From an uncultured Burkholderiales bacterium (lineage in GTDB: Bacteria; Pseudomonadota; Gammaproteobacteria; Burkholderiales; Burkholderiaceae_C): a stretch of DNA of 64,000 bases. Numbering within the stretch: the first letter of the stretch is position 1; each line of letters starts with the position of its first letter. The notes below the pieces were generated by a model. The model saw only the letters and a list, made by a program, of their open reading frames with translations. It did no database searches and had not been told where the DNA came from. The stretch spans positions 24,268 to 88,267 of the forward strand of contig CAIJIT010000049.1 in the NCBI GenBank assembly GCA_903820745.1, read 5' to 3'. The position numbers and the translations under genes are program-made. This document shows positions 11,738-21,602 of this stretch, piece by piece.

Positions 11738-12640
11738 ATGGCGACAAAAAAACCCAAAGGCCTCGGCCTCGGTCTCGAAGCCCTGCTAGGGCCCAAAGTC
11801 AGCGACGCAGAAATTGCTGCTGCGCGCGATGGCGAGCCCAGCAGCTTGAGGCTGGAACAACTGCAGCCCGGCAAATACCAGCCGCGCACACGCATGGATG
11901 AAGGCTCGCTCTATGAGCTGGCCGAAAGCATCAAGGCGCAGGGCATCATGCAGCCAATCCTGGTGCGCCCAGTGGGCGAGGCGGCCGAGCGGCGCTATGA
12001 AATTATCGCCGGCGAGCGACGTTTCCGAGCTGCCAAGCTGGCCGGACTGCGCGATGTGCCGGTGCTGGTCAAGGCGGTGCCCGACGAGGCCGCAGCCGCG
12101 ATGGCCCTGATCGAGAATATCCAGCGCGAAGACCTGAATCCGCTTGAAGAGGCGCAAGGCCTGCACCGCCTGGTGACCGAATTCCACCTGACGCATGAAC
12201 AGGCCGCGCAGGCGGTCGGACGTTCGCGCAGCGCCGCAAGCAATCTGTTGCGCTTGCTGCACCTGACTGCACCGGTACAGAACATGCTGATGGCCGGCGA
12301 CATCGACATGGGCCATGCGCGCGCCCTGTTGCCGCTCGATGGTGCGCACCAGATCACTTGCGCCACCGAGATCGCCGCCAAGAAGCTCAGCGTGCGTGAA
12401 GCCGAGAAACTGGTCGCGCGCCAAGGCTTAGGCCGCCAGACACCGCTGCTGCGGGTCAAGAACGAAAAGAGCCGCGATCTGCTGCGCCTGGAACAAGACT
12501 TGTCCGACCTGCTCGCAACCACGGTGGAGATCCGCGTCAAGAAGCGCACCAAGCGCGGCGAACAAGGCGAACTGTCGATCCAGTTCAGCTCGCTCGACGA
12601 GCTCAGCGGCCTGCTCGACCGTCTGCGCCAACCGCGCTAG
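11738..12640 (+). CDS. parB: Chromosome partitioning protein ParB
   Basis: KGLGLGLEALLG, LQPGKYQPRTRMDEGSLYELAESIKAQGIMQPILVRP, YEIIAGERRFRAAKLAG, HTH region. Confidence 0.97.
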   Translation: MATKKPKGLGLGLEALLGPKVSDAEIAAARDGEPSSLRLEQLQPGKYQPRTRMDEGSLYELAESIKAQGIMQPILVRPVGEAAERRYEIIAGERRFRAAKLAGLRDVPVLVKAVPDEAAAAMALIENIQREDLNPLEEAQGLHRLVTEFHLTHEQAAQAVGRSRSAASNLLRLLHLTAPVQNMLMAGDIDMGHARALLPLDGAHQITCATEIAAKKLSVREAEKLVARQGLGRQTPLLRVKNEKSRDLLRLEQDLSDLLATTVEIRVKKRTKRGEQGELSIQFSSLDELSGLLDRLRQPR

Positions 12641-12919
12641 AACCCACCCGCGAAACGGGGGGCTGCCGGACTCCTAGGGGGGCGAGGCACAAGCCAACTC
12701 AAGGCCGTTTGCCGTAGCATCTTGGCAAGGATCGGTCACGTCAAACCTCCCCTGATAGCCAAAAGACGGTCCTGCCTTGGCCCTATGTTGACCCTCGGAA
12801 AGCTCTGATGACGCCCCGCCCGCAAGGGCCGCCCTGAACGATGCCAGGACGCCATCAGAACTTCCCGGAGTTGCAGGACGCGACATGCCCTGCGCCTTCG
12901 GGACCAACAGGAGGACAGC

Positions 12920-14842
12920 ATGGACGTGATCAGCAGCTTTGCCGCGCGCTATGAGCGCACCCGGGTCGAACAACTCAGCCTTGAGGAATACCTCGCCGAG
13001 TGCAAACGCAACCCGATGGCCTTTGCAAGCGCCGCCGAGCGCATGCTCAAGGCCATCGGTGCCCCGCAAATGGTCGACACCCGCAATGACCCGCGGCTGT
13101 CGCGTTTGTTCGCCAACAAGACGATCAAGCTCTACCCCGCTTTCGCCGAATTCTTCGGGCTCGAAGATCCGATCGAACAGGTGGTCAGCTATTTCCGCCA
13201 CGCAGCACAGGGACTGGAAGAAAAGAAGCAAATTCTCTACCTGCTCGGCCCGGTCGGCGGCGGCAAGAGCTCGATTGCCGAGCGGCTGAAACTGTTGATG
13301 GAGCAGGTTCCCTTCTATGCGTTGGAGGGTTCCCCGGTCAATGAATCGCCTCTGGGCCTTTTCGACCCCGCCGAGGATGGCCCGTTGCTCGAAAATGATT
13401 ACGGTATTCCGCGCCGTTACCTGACCCGCATTCTGAGCCCCTGGGCGGTCAAACGCCTGGAAGAATTCAATGGCGATATACGTCGCTTCAAGGTCATCAA
13501 ATGCTTCCCGAGCGTGCTCAGGCAGGTCGCCGTAGCCAAGACCGAGCCGGGTGACGAAAACAATCAGGACATCAGCTCGCTGGTCGGCAAGGTCGACATC
13601 CGCAAGCTTGAAACCTATGCCCAGGACGACCCCGATGCCTACAGCTACTCAGGCGGCCTCTGCCTGGCCAATCAGGGCCTGCTTGAATTTGTCGAAATGT
13701 TCAAGGCTCCGATCAAGGTGTTGCACCCCTTGCTGACCGCCACACAGGAGGGCAATTACAAGGGCACCGAGGGCTTCGGCGCGATCCCGTTCGACGGCAT
13801 TGTGCTGGCCCATAGCAACGAAAGCGAATGGAAGACCTTCCGCAACAACAAGAACAACGAAGCCTTCCTCGACCGCATCTACATCGTCAAGGTGCCCTAT
13901 TGCCTGCGCGTTTCCGAAGAGGTGAAGATCTACGAAAAGTTGATCCGTGGCAGCTCACTGGCCGATGCCAAATGTGCACCGGGCACCTTGAAGTTGATGA
14001 GCCAGTTCGCCATCCTGACAAGGCTGAAGGAGCCCGAGAACAGCTCGCTCTATTCGAAGATGCTGGTCTACGATGGCGAGAGCCTGAAGGACACCGACCC
14101 GCGCGCCAAGAGTTTTCAGGAATACCGCGACTACGCCGGCGTCGACGAAGGCATGAGCGGCATCTCGACCCGCTTCGCCTACAAGATCCTGTCCAAGGTC
14201 TTCAACTTCGACTCATCCGAAGTGGCAGCCAATCCGGTGCATCTGATGTATGTGCTCGAACAGCAGATCGCGCGCGAGCAGTTTCCCGCCGAGACCGAGC
14301 AGAAATACATCGGCTTCATCAAGGAGTTGCTGGCTCCTCGCTATGCCGAGTTCATCGGCAAGGAAATCCAGACGGCCTACCTGGAAAGCTATAGCGAATA
14401 TGGCCAGAACATCTTCGACCGCTACATCACCTATGCCGACTACTGGATCCAGGACCAGGAATACCGCGACACCGACACCGGCGAGGTCTTCGACCGCCAA
14501 GCCTTGAATGCCGAGCTCGAAAAGATCGAAAAGCCCGCTGGCATCAGCAATCCGAAGGATTTCCGCAACGAAATCGTCAATTTCGTGCTGCGCGCACGCG
14601 CCCAGCATTCGGGCAAGAACCCGTCTTGGACCAGCTACGAAAAACTGCGCACGGTGATCGAGAAGAAGATGTTTTCGAACACCGAGGAATTGCTGCCGGT
14701 CATCAGCTTCAACGCCAAAGCCAGCGCCGACGAGGCCAAGAAACATGCCAATTTTGTCCAGCGCATGGTTGACAAAGGCTATACCGCCAAGCAGGTCAGA
14801 TTGCTTTGCGAATGGTATTTGAGGGTACGCAAGAGCTCCTGA
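12920..14842 (+). CDS. PrkA/YeaG family serine protein kinase
   Basis: SSIAERLKLLMEQVPFYALEG, GPVGGGKSS P-loop, full-length PrkA-like ORF adjacent to YeaH and SpoVR homologues. Confidence 0.95.
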   Translation: MDVISSFAARYERTRVEQLSLEEYLAECKRNPMAFASAAERMLKAIGAPQMVDTRNDPRLSRLFANKTIKLYPAFAEFFGLEDPIEQVVSYFRHAAQGLEEKKQILYLLGPVGGGKSSIAERLKLLMEQVPFYALEGSPVNESPLGLFDPAEDGPLLENDYGIPRRYLTRILSPWAVKRLEEFNGDIRRFKVIKCFPSVLRQVAVAKTEPGDENNQDISSLVGKVDIRKLETYAQDDPDAYSYSGGLCLANQGLLEFVEMFKAPIKVLHPLLTATQEGNYKGTEGFGAIPFDGIVLAHSNESEWKTFRNNKNNEAFLDRIYIVKVPYCLRVSEEVKIYEKLIRGSSLADAKCAPGTLKLMSQFAILTRLKEPENSSLYSKMLVYDGESLKDTDPRAKSFQEYRDYAGVDEGMSGISTRFAYKILSKVFNFDSSEVAANPVHLMYVLEQQIAREQFPAETEQKYIGFIKELLAPRYAEFIGKEIQTAYLESYSEYGQNIFDRYITYADYWIQDQEYRDTDTGEVFDRQALNAELEKIEKPAGISNPKDFRNEIVNFVLRARAQHSGKNPSWTSYEKLRTVIEKKMFSNTEELLPVISFNAKASADEAKKHANFVQRMVDKGYTAKQVRLLCEWYLRVRKSS

Positions 14843-14869
14843 ACAACCCCCGACTGAACAAGGCGATCC

Positions 14870-16144
14870 ATGCTCAACCAAATCATCGACCGCAGACTCT
14901 CAGGCCGGCACAAGTCGATCGGCAACCGCGAACGCTTTCTGCAGCGCCACAAGCAGCAGATCCGTGAAGCTGTCAGGCGCGCAGTGGACGGCCGCGGCAT
15001 CCGCGACCTGGCGCAAGGCGAGGATGTGCATATCCCGAAGAGGGATCTGCACGAGCCGGTTTTCGGCCATGGCGAGGGCGGTACGCGCGAGTTGGTCAGG
15101 CCCGGCAATATCGAGCATCTGAAGGGCGACCGCCTGGCCAGGCCAAAAGGCGGTGGCACAGGGCAAGGCGGCAGCCAGGCCAGCGATAGCGGCGAAGGCG
15201 ATGACGACTTCATCTTCCACCTCAGCCGCGATGAATTCATGCAGGTCTTCTTCGATGATCTGGCTTTGCCGAATCTGGTGCGCAGCCAACTGGCTGAAAC
15301 ACCGATCTGGAAAACCCATCGTGCCGGGCTCACCAGCGATGGCACACCCACCAATCTGCATTTGCTGCGATCAATGCGCGGTGCCCTGGGCCGGCGGATT
15401 GCCCTGGGCACCAGCAAGCGCCGTGAGTTGCTCGAGCTTGAATCGAGGCTGGAGCAGTTAGAGCGGGATAACGACCCTGCGGCAAAAGCCCAATGGCTGA
15501 CCATCGAAGCCCGCATCAAACATCTGCGCCAGCGCATCGCTGCGATCCCGTTTCTCGATCCGATCGACCTGCGTTTTCGCAACCGCGTGCGTTTGCCGGT
15601 CCCGAACAGCCGGGCGGTGATGTTCTGCCTAATGGACGTCTCGGGATCGATGGACGAGAGCCGCAAAGAATTGGCCAAACGCTTTTTCATCCTGCTCTAT
15701 CTGTTCCTGACCCGTCATTACGACAAGATCGACGTCGTATTCATCCGCCACCATACCCAGGCCCAGGAGGTTGATGAGAAGAATTTCTTCCACTCCACCG
15801 AGACCGGCGGTACGGTCGTCTCGAGCGCATTGCTGCTGATGGAAGAAATCATCCACAAGCGCTACCCCCATGGGGAATGGAATATCTATGGCGCACAGGC
15901 CAGCGATGGCGACAACTGGCATCAGGACAGCGGTCGTTGCCGAGAATTGCTGGCTGCGACGATCCTGCCCCAATGCCGCTACTTCGCCTATGTCCAGGTG
16001 GCCGAGCAGGAGCAAAACCTCTGGACCGAATACGCCAAACTGAGCGAAGAAATCGCCCACTTTGCGATGCGTAAAGCCGTCACCTCAGCGCAGATCTATC
16101 CGGTTTTCCGCGACTTATTCAAGAAGGAAGGCGTCGGGCCATGA
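14870..16144 (+). CDS. YeaH/YhbH family protein (DUF444)
   Basis: LNQIIDRRLSGRHKSIGNRERFLQRHKQQIREAV, vWA-like FCLMDVSGSMDESRKELAKRFF, RHHTQAQEVDEKNFF. Confidence 0.95.
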   Translation: MLNQIIDRRLSGRHKSIGNRERFLQRHKQQIREAVRRAVDGRGIRDLAQGEDVHIPKRDLHEPVFGHGEGGTRELVRPGNIEHLKGDRLARPKGGGTGQGGSQASDSGEGDDDFIFHLSRDEFMQVFFDDLALPNLVRSQLAETPIWKTHRAGLTSDGTPTNLHLLRSMRGALGRRIALGTSKRRELLELESRLEQLERDNDPAAKAQWLTIEARIKHLRQRIAAIPFLDPIDLRFRNRVRLPVPNSRAVMFCLMDVSGSMDESRKELAKRFFILLYLFLTRHYDKIDVVFIRHHTQAQEVDEKNFFHSTETGGTVVSSALLLMEEIIHKRYPHGEWNIYGAQASDGDNWHQDSGRCRELLAATILPQCRYFAYVQVAEQEQNLWTEYAKLSEEIAHFAMRKAVTSAQIYPVFRDLFKKEGVGP

Positions 16145-17739
16145 CAGACATAGAAAACCGCCGGCAAGTCGGTGTCGGCCCGACCAGGTCGCAATATGGT
16201 GGCCGCCGAATCAGGCAGCCATTCAAGCAAATGCAGCCGCTGGCACAGCGTCCTGCAGAACCCTTGCCTTCACCCAGCGACTGGACTTTCGAACTGCTCA
16301 ACCAATATCACGAGGTGATCCGTCAGACGGCCGAACGCTTTGGTCTTGACACCTTCGCCAACCAACTGGAAATCATCACCGCCGAACAGATGATGGATGC
16401 TTATGCTTCGGTGGGCATGCCGGTCAATTACCGGCATTGGAGCTATGGCAAGGAATTCATTTCGACCGAGCGGAATTACCAGCGCGGCCAGATGGGTCTG
16501 GCCTATGAAATAGTCATCAATTCCGACCCCTGCATCGCTTATCTGATGGAGGAAAACACCATGGCCATGCAGGCTTTGGTGATCGCCCATGCCTGCTATG
16601 GCCACAACAGTTTTTTCAAGGGCAACTATCTGTTCCGCATGTGGACCGATGCCTCATCGATCATCGATTACCTGGTCTATGCGAAGAATTTCGTCGCTGA
16701 ATGCGAGAGCCGTCATGGGCTCGACCAGGTCGAGCAAATGCTCGACTCTTGCCATGCTTTGATGCCCCATGGTGTCGACCGCTACCGGCGCCCGACCCGT
16801 CTTTCACTGGACCAGGAAAATGCCCGCCGCACCGAGCGTGAGGCCCATGCCCAGCAGCAAATCAACGAGCTCTGGCGCACCTTGCCGTCTCGCGATATGA
16901 AGGCCGATGCGGCGGCCAAGCGCTTTCCCGCCGAAGCCCAAGAAAACCTGCTTTATTTCATCGAAAAGAACGCGCCGTTACTCGAACCTTGGCAGCGCGA
17001 AATCGTCCGCATCGTGCGCAAGATCGCACAGTATTTTTACCCCCAGCGGCAGACCCAGGTGATGAACGAAGGCTGGGCCACTTTCTGGCATCACCAGTTG
17101 CTGAACCAGATGTATGACGACGGGTATTTAAATGATGGTCTGATGATCGAATGGTTGAAGTCGCATACCAATGTGATCGCCCAGCCTCCGATGGCCAGGA
17201 TCAACCCTTATGCACTGGGTTTCGCGATGTACACCGACATCAAACGTATTTGCCAGCAACCGACCGAAGAAGACCGGCGCTGGTTCCCCGGCTTTGCTGG
17301 CGCAGATTGGTTGCCGACCATCGACCATGCCATGCGCAACTTCAAGGACGAAAGCTTCATCGGCCAATACCTGAGCCCCAAGCTGATGCGCGACTTCAGG
17401 CTGTTCGCCATCATCGACGATGAAAAGCAGCAGGACTATGAAATCTCGGCCATCCACGACGAGGCGGGTTACCAGCATATGCGCGAGGCGCTGGCGCGCC
17501 AGTACGACCTCAGCACCCGCGAACCCAATATCCAGGTCTGGAATGTCAATCTGCGCGGCGACCGATCATTGATCTTGCGCCATATCCAGCATATGAGCTG
17601 CCCCTTGCATGAGAGCACCCTCGAAGTGCTCAAGCATGTAGCTCGTCTCTGGGGCTTTGGCGTTCAACTCGAAAGCGTCGACGCTGATGACAGCGTCACC
17701 AAGAGTTGGAACATCGCGGCAGCAACGCAGCCTTTGTGA
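16141..17739 (+). CDS. SpoVR family protein (YcgB-like)
   Basis: MNEGWATFWHHQLLNQMYDDG, YRHWSYGKEFISTERNYQRGQMGLAYEIVINSDPCIAYLMEENTM. Confidence 0.95.
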   Translation: MTDIENRRQVGVGPTRSQYGGRRIRQPFKQMQPLAQRPAEPLPSPSDWTFELLNQYHEVIRQTAERFGLDTFANQLEIITAEQMMDAYASVGMPVNYRHWSYGKEFISTERNYQRGQMGLAYEIVINSDPCIAYLMEENTMAMQALVIAHACYGHNSFFKGNYLFRMWTDASSIIDYLVYAKNFVAECESRHGLDQVEQMLDSCHALMPHGVDRYRRPTRLSLDQENARRTEREAHAQQQINELWRTLPSRDMKADAAAKRFPAEAQENLLYFIEKNAPLLEPWQREIVRIVRKIAQYFYPQRQTQVMNEGWATFWHHQLLNQMYDDGYLNDGLMIEWLKSHTNVIAQPPMARINPYALGFAMYTDIKRICQQPTEEDRRWFPGFAGADWLPTIDHAMRNFKDESFIGQYLSPKLMRDFRLFAIIDDEKQQDYEISAIHDEAGYQHMREALARQYDLSTREPNIQVWNVNLRGDRSLILRHIQHMSCPLHESTLEVLKHVARLWGFGVQLESVDADDSVTKSWNIAAATQPL

Positions 17740-19161
17740 TCAAAGCTCGAAAATCTTGCCCGGATTCATGATGTTGTGCGGGTCCAGGGCCTGCTTCAGC
17801 AAACGCATGACCGCTACCGCGCCGACGCCCGCCTCTTCGATCAAGAACGCCTGCTTGTGCAGTCCGATACCATGCTCGCCGGTACAAGTTCCCTCGAGCC
17901 TGATCGCATGTTCGACCATACGCTGGCTCAAAGCTTCAGCGGTCGCGCGCTCGGAAGGGACTTGCGGATCGACCAGGTAACCGACATGGAAATTGCCATC
18001 GCCGACATGACCGACAACGTAATAAGGCAACCCGGTTGCTTCGACATCGAGCACCGAGGCATTGATGATTTCGGCCAAGCGTGAGATCGGCACGCAGGTG
18101 TCGGTGGTCACGCAGCGGCAACCCGGTTTGGTCTGCAGGCCGGCAAAATAGACGCTATGCCGGGCTTTCCAAAGCTTGTTGCGCGACTCCGGCGTGGTCG
18201 CCCAATCGAAATCTTCACCCCCGTGGTCGCGCGCGATGTCCTGCACGATTTGCGCCTGCTCGGCCACCGATGCCGGGCTGCCATGGAATTCCATCAACAA
18301 CATCGGCGCTTCGCGCAACCCGAGCTTGTCGTGAAGGTTGACCGCGCGCACCGAATTGATGTCAAGCAACTCGCAACGCGCAATCGGCACCCCCGTCTGG
18401 ATGATCTGTATCGTCGTTTTCACGGCCGCATCAATGCTGGGGAAAAAGCAGATCGCCGCCGACAACGCTTCGGGCAAGGGATAAAGCTTCAAGGTCAGCT
18501 CGCAAATCACGCCCAATGTGCCCTCGCTGCCGACATAAAGCCTTGTGAGGTCATAGCCGGCGCTGCTCTTTCTGGCGCGTGACCCGGTATGGATAGACCC
18601 ACCGGTAGCCGTCACCATGGTCAGACCGAGCACGTTCTCGCGCATCGTGCCGTAGCGCACGGCATTCGTGCCGCTGGCCCGGGTTGCCGCCATACCGCCC
18701 AGCGTGGCATCGGCGCCTGGGTCGATGGGGAAGAACAGGCCCTCGTGACGCAACTCGTTGTTAAGTTGGTTGCGCGTCACGCCGGCCTGCACCGTGACGG
18801 TCAAGTCCTCGGTGTTGATGCGAAGAATCCGGTTCATTCGCGTCATGTCGAGGCTGACTCCGCCTTGTACCGCCAGCAGATGACCCTCCAGCGATGAGCC
18901 GGCGCCAAACGGAATCACCGGTACCTGGTGTTCGTGAGCCAAAGCCACAACAAAAGCCACATCCTCGTTATCCTGAGCAAAGATGACGACCGCGGGCGGC
19001 GGCGCATCGAATGGCGACTCGTCGCGCCCATGTTGCTGACGCACCGCCAACGCGGTCGAACAGCGCTCCCCGAAACGGCCTTGCAGCCGTTCAAGCATCG
19101 CCTCCGGCATCAAGCGCGCAGGCATGTTTGAAAAGAATTCGGTCGGTGTCGCTGCGTTCAT
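17740..19161 (-). CDS. FAD-binding oxidoreductase, D-lactate dehydrogenase/glycolate oxidase type
   Basis: VPVIPFGAGSSLEGHLLAVQGGVSLDMTRMNRIL, SSAGYDLTRLYVGSEGTLGVICELTLKL, GEHGIGLHKQ. Confidence 0.92.
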   Translation of the reverse strand: MNAATPTEFFSNMPARLMPEAMLERLQGRFGERCSTALAVRQQHGRDESPFDAPPPAVVIFAQDNEDVAFVVALAHEHQVPVIPFGAGSSLEGHLLAVQGGVSLDMTRMNRILRINTEDLTVTVQAGVTRNQLNNELRHEGLFFPIDPGADATLGGMAATRASGTNAVRYGTMRENVLGLTMVTATGGSIHTGSRARKSSAGYDLTRLYVGSEGTLGVICELTLKLYPLPEALSAAICFFPSIDAAVKTTIQIIQTGVPIARCELLDINSVRAVNLHDKLGLREAPMLLMEFHGSPASVAEQAQIVQDIARDHGGEDFDWATTPESRNKLWKARHSVYFAGLQTKPGCRCVTTDTCVPISRLAEIINASVLDVEATGLPYYVVGHVGDGNFHVGYLVDPQVPSERATAEALSQRMVEHAIRLEGTCTGEHGIGLHKQAFLIEEAGVGAVAVMRLLKQALDPHNIMNPGKIFEL

Positions 19162-19232
19162 ATGGGTCTCCTCGGCCGGATTCTCCAACAAATCAGGCAA
19201 GATACTGCACTTCACCGCTGATAAACCGCATC

Positions 19233-19814
19233 ATGGCCAATCGACTCTCAGAAATCGCAACCCGTACCGGCGACGACGGCACAACCGGCCTTGGCGACGG
19301 CAGCCGGGTTCCGAAAGACCATTTGCGCGTCCACGCCATGGGTGAGGTCGACGAGTTGAACTCGCATATCGGCCTGCTGCTGGCTGAACCTTTGCCCGAC
19401 GACATCCGCGAACTGCTGATCGTGATCCAGCATGAATTGTTCAACCTCGGCGGTGAACTCTGCATGCCGGGGTTCGAACTGCTCAAGATCGATGCGGTGT
19501 TGCGACTCGACGATGCGCTGGCACATTACAACTCAGCCTTGCCCCGGTTGAAGGAGTTCATCCTTCCTGCCGGTAGCCGCAGCGCTTGCCAGGCCCATGT
19601 CTGCCGTACGGTGGCACGCCGCGCTGAACGCGCTGTCGTGACGCTGGCGGCCGCTGCGTCCATCAACGCAGCCCCGCGCCAATACCTGAACCGGCTGTCT
19701 GATCTGCTGTTTGTTCTGGCTCGCGTTCTCAACCGTGCCAACCTAGACGGTCTGGGTGGTGACGATGTCTATTGGCACAGCGAGCGGCTGCAACGGCAAG
19801 AAACTATTAAATGA
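19233..19814 (+). CDS. Cob(I)yrinic acid a,c-diamide adenosyltransferase, PduO type
   Basis: IATRTGDDGTTGLGDGSRVPKDHLRVHAMGEVDELNSHIG; LPAGSRSACQAHVCRTVARRAER. Confidence 0.95.
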   Translation: MANRLSEIATRTGDDGTTGLGDGSRVPKDHLRVHAMGEVDELNSHIGLLLAEPLPDDIRELLIVIQHELFNLGGELCMPGFELLKIDAVLRLDDALAHYNSALPRLKEFILPAGSRSACQAHVCRTVARRAERAVVTLAAAASINAAPRQYLNRLSDLLFVLARVLNRANLDGLGGDDVYWHSERLQRQETIK

Positions 19815-19820
19815 ATTTTT

Positions 19821-19843
19821 ACTAGCTCATCTTTTGAGCTAGT
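19821..19843. repeat. Perfect 9-bp-stem hairpin after the PduO-type gene
   Basis: ACTAGCTCA-TCTTT-TGAGCTAGT; no T-tract on either exit side. Confidence 0.7.
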
Positions 19844-19864
19844 TGGCGCGCAACATGGCTTCCA

Positions 19865-19884
19865 GGGTCACACAACAGTGACCC
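19865..19884. repeat. 7-bp-stem inverted repeat just upstream of the HNH-like CDS
   Basis: GGGTCAC-ACAACA-GTGACCC, 15 bp before ATG at 19900. Confidence 0.7.
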
Positions 19885-19899
19885 CCTCAGGAGCAAGCC

Positions 19900-20967
19900 A
19901 TGGAACAGATCGCAGCAATTCGGACCCGTGCAGATTCAACCCAATATGCGCTCGGATTTGATGAACAAGCAAGGCGCAAGCAGTCGGCCGCGCAAAGGCT
20001 GGGCATCGCGCTGGGTTGGGATTACGCCCATCATGGACTGACCCCGCCCGTCGAACATCTGTTTGCACAATCGCCGCTGCGACAGGGTTGGCAGGCCGGC
20101 AAAGCGACCTTTGGGCGCCGAACGCTGCGAGCCAATGGCTACACCCACCAATGGTTGTTACTGCGCAGCTACGCCTGGTCACAGGGCCGCAGCTTCGAAG
20201 ATGTGCAACTGACCCCGAATTACCTGCAACAAATCGATAGCGACCATTGCCCGGTGACGCGCCAGCCTTTGAACAAGCTCCATGGCGACAGCAATGAAAA
20301 ATCGATCGACCGCGTACACAACGACGCAGCCTATGCGGCGGGTAACCTGGCGCTGTTGAGCCGCGCTGCCAATCAGGCCAAGGGCAGACATGATTGGGTC
20401 AGCGCCCATGAAATAGCCTCACAGTTGCAGCCTGACGAAACCCAGGGGGGGCTCGACAAAAACCAATGGCAACGCATCGCACTGCTGTGCAGCTTCGTCA
20501 CCGAACTCCCGCATGCAAGGGCTGCGTTGCTGCCTTTGGTCATGCTGCCGCCGAATCGATTGCGCTTGTTCAACCCAGTCCAAGCCTTGCAAGTGTTGCT
20601 GACACGCCAATTTGCCAGCGCTGACTGGAGTCGACGTTTCGCCTTGATCGCGACTTTGCTGCCCGACGGCTCGGTAACCAGCGATTTCAACCGCTTCCTG
20701 ATGGCCCTGGCGCCGAGAGTTCTGGGCGTCAAGGACCTGCAATCAACCCAGCAAATCCGCTGGGCCCTGGAGGACGCCTGGCTGAATCCGCTGGTGCAAA
20801 AACGCTGGACCAGATTTGCGCTTCAATTGAATTCGCAACAGGCTGAAAAACTGCTGGCCTCGGCAGCTTCGAAATTCCCTTGCAAAATGAAAATCCAACA
20901 ATTCAGCCAGCCTTCTGCCACCGAGGGTTGGGCGCTTGAACAACAAGGTTTCTGCAGCGCCGGTTGA
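19900..20967 (+). CDS. Uncharacterised protein with HNH-endonuclease-like core
   Basis: CPVTRQPL…GDSNEKSIDRVHNDAAYAAGNLALLSRAANQAKG resembles the DR-N-G-Y-GN-N-K HNH core; C-terminal half has no recognised motif. Confidence 0.55.
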   Translation: MEQIAAIRTRADSTQYALGFDEQARRKQSAAQRLGIALGWDYAHHGLTPPVEHLFAQSPLRQGWQAGKATFGRRTLRANGYTHQWLLLRSYAWSQGRSFEDVQLTPNYLQQIDSDHCPVTRQPLNKLHGDSNEKSIDRVHNDAAYAAGNLALLSRAANQAKGRHDWVSAHEIASQLQPDETQGGLDKNQWQRIALLCSFVTELPHARAALLPLVMLPPNRLRLFNPVQALQVLLTRQFASADWSRRFALIATLLPDGSVTSDFNRFLMALAPRVLGVKDLQSTQQIRWALEDAWLNPLVQKRWTRFALQLNSQQAEKLLASAASKFPCKMKIQQFSQPSATEGWALEQQGFCSAG

Positions 20968-20980
20968 ACTTCTTAAAAGC

Positions 20981-21499
20981 TCACGAAACCGAACGCTGCA
21001 AGCGCAATTCCTCAACCCTTGTGCCACTGATATCGGTTGTCTTGGCGCTGCCCATTTCACGCTTGAACCCTGCCAGTTCGAAGAAGCGCAGGGCGCGTTG
21101 GTTGCGCAGGAAAACCCACAGCGTGACCTTGGTACAACCCTCTTCCTGAAGGCCATCGCGCGCTGCGTCCCACAGAGCCAGGCCAGCGCCCTTGTCCCAA
21201 TGGATCGGGTTGACATACATCGCCCAGATTTCACCAACGACCGAGGCCGTCCCTTTGTCGCGTGAACGATCGAAAGCGACGAAACCCATCATTTCGTTGT
21301 CGATATGAGCGACCAACAGTTGGGGCTCGGACAACTCGATGGCTTCGCGCCAGTAAGCCTGGCGCGTTTGCACCGACAAGGAATCCAGCATTGTTTCGGG
21401 AAGCAAGCCCTTGTAGGCTTCTTGCCAGGCTGCAACATGAATTTCTGCGATGCCCTTGGCATCACGCAGAGCGGCGGGACGAACCTGAATACTCGACAT
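20981..21499 (-). CDS. GNAT family N-acetyltransferase
   Basis: IQVRPAALRDAKGIAEIHVAAWQEAYKGLLP … GEIWAMYVNPIHWDKGAGLALWDAARDGL … FLRNQRALRFFELAGFKRE. Confidence 0.92.
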   Translation of the reverse strand: MSSIQVRPAALRDAKGIAEIHVAAWQEAYKGLLPETMLDSLSVQTRQAYWREAIELSEPQLLVAHIDNEMMGFVAFDRSRDKGTASVVGEIWAMYVNPIHWDKGAGLALWDAARDGLQEEGCTKVTLWVFLRNQRALRFFELAGFKREMGSAKTTDISGTRVEELRLQRSVS

Positions 21500-21602
21500 A
21501 AAAACCCTGATCAAACTAGAAATGGAAGGGCGGAATTGTCAGTGCCAAAGCATGTTTTTGTAAGCCTTGACAGCGTAATTTTTTAACGCCTAGTTTCAGC
21601 AG

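Noticed and set aside
12920-17739. Sporulation cluster (SpoVR, PrkA names)
   Set aside because: PrkA-YeaH-SpoVR is a widespread stress/starvation cluster in non-sporulating proteobacteria.
19821-19843. Intrinsic terminator after the PduO-type gene
   Set aside because: The stem is perfect but no T-tract follows on either strand, so it was kept only as a hairpin.
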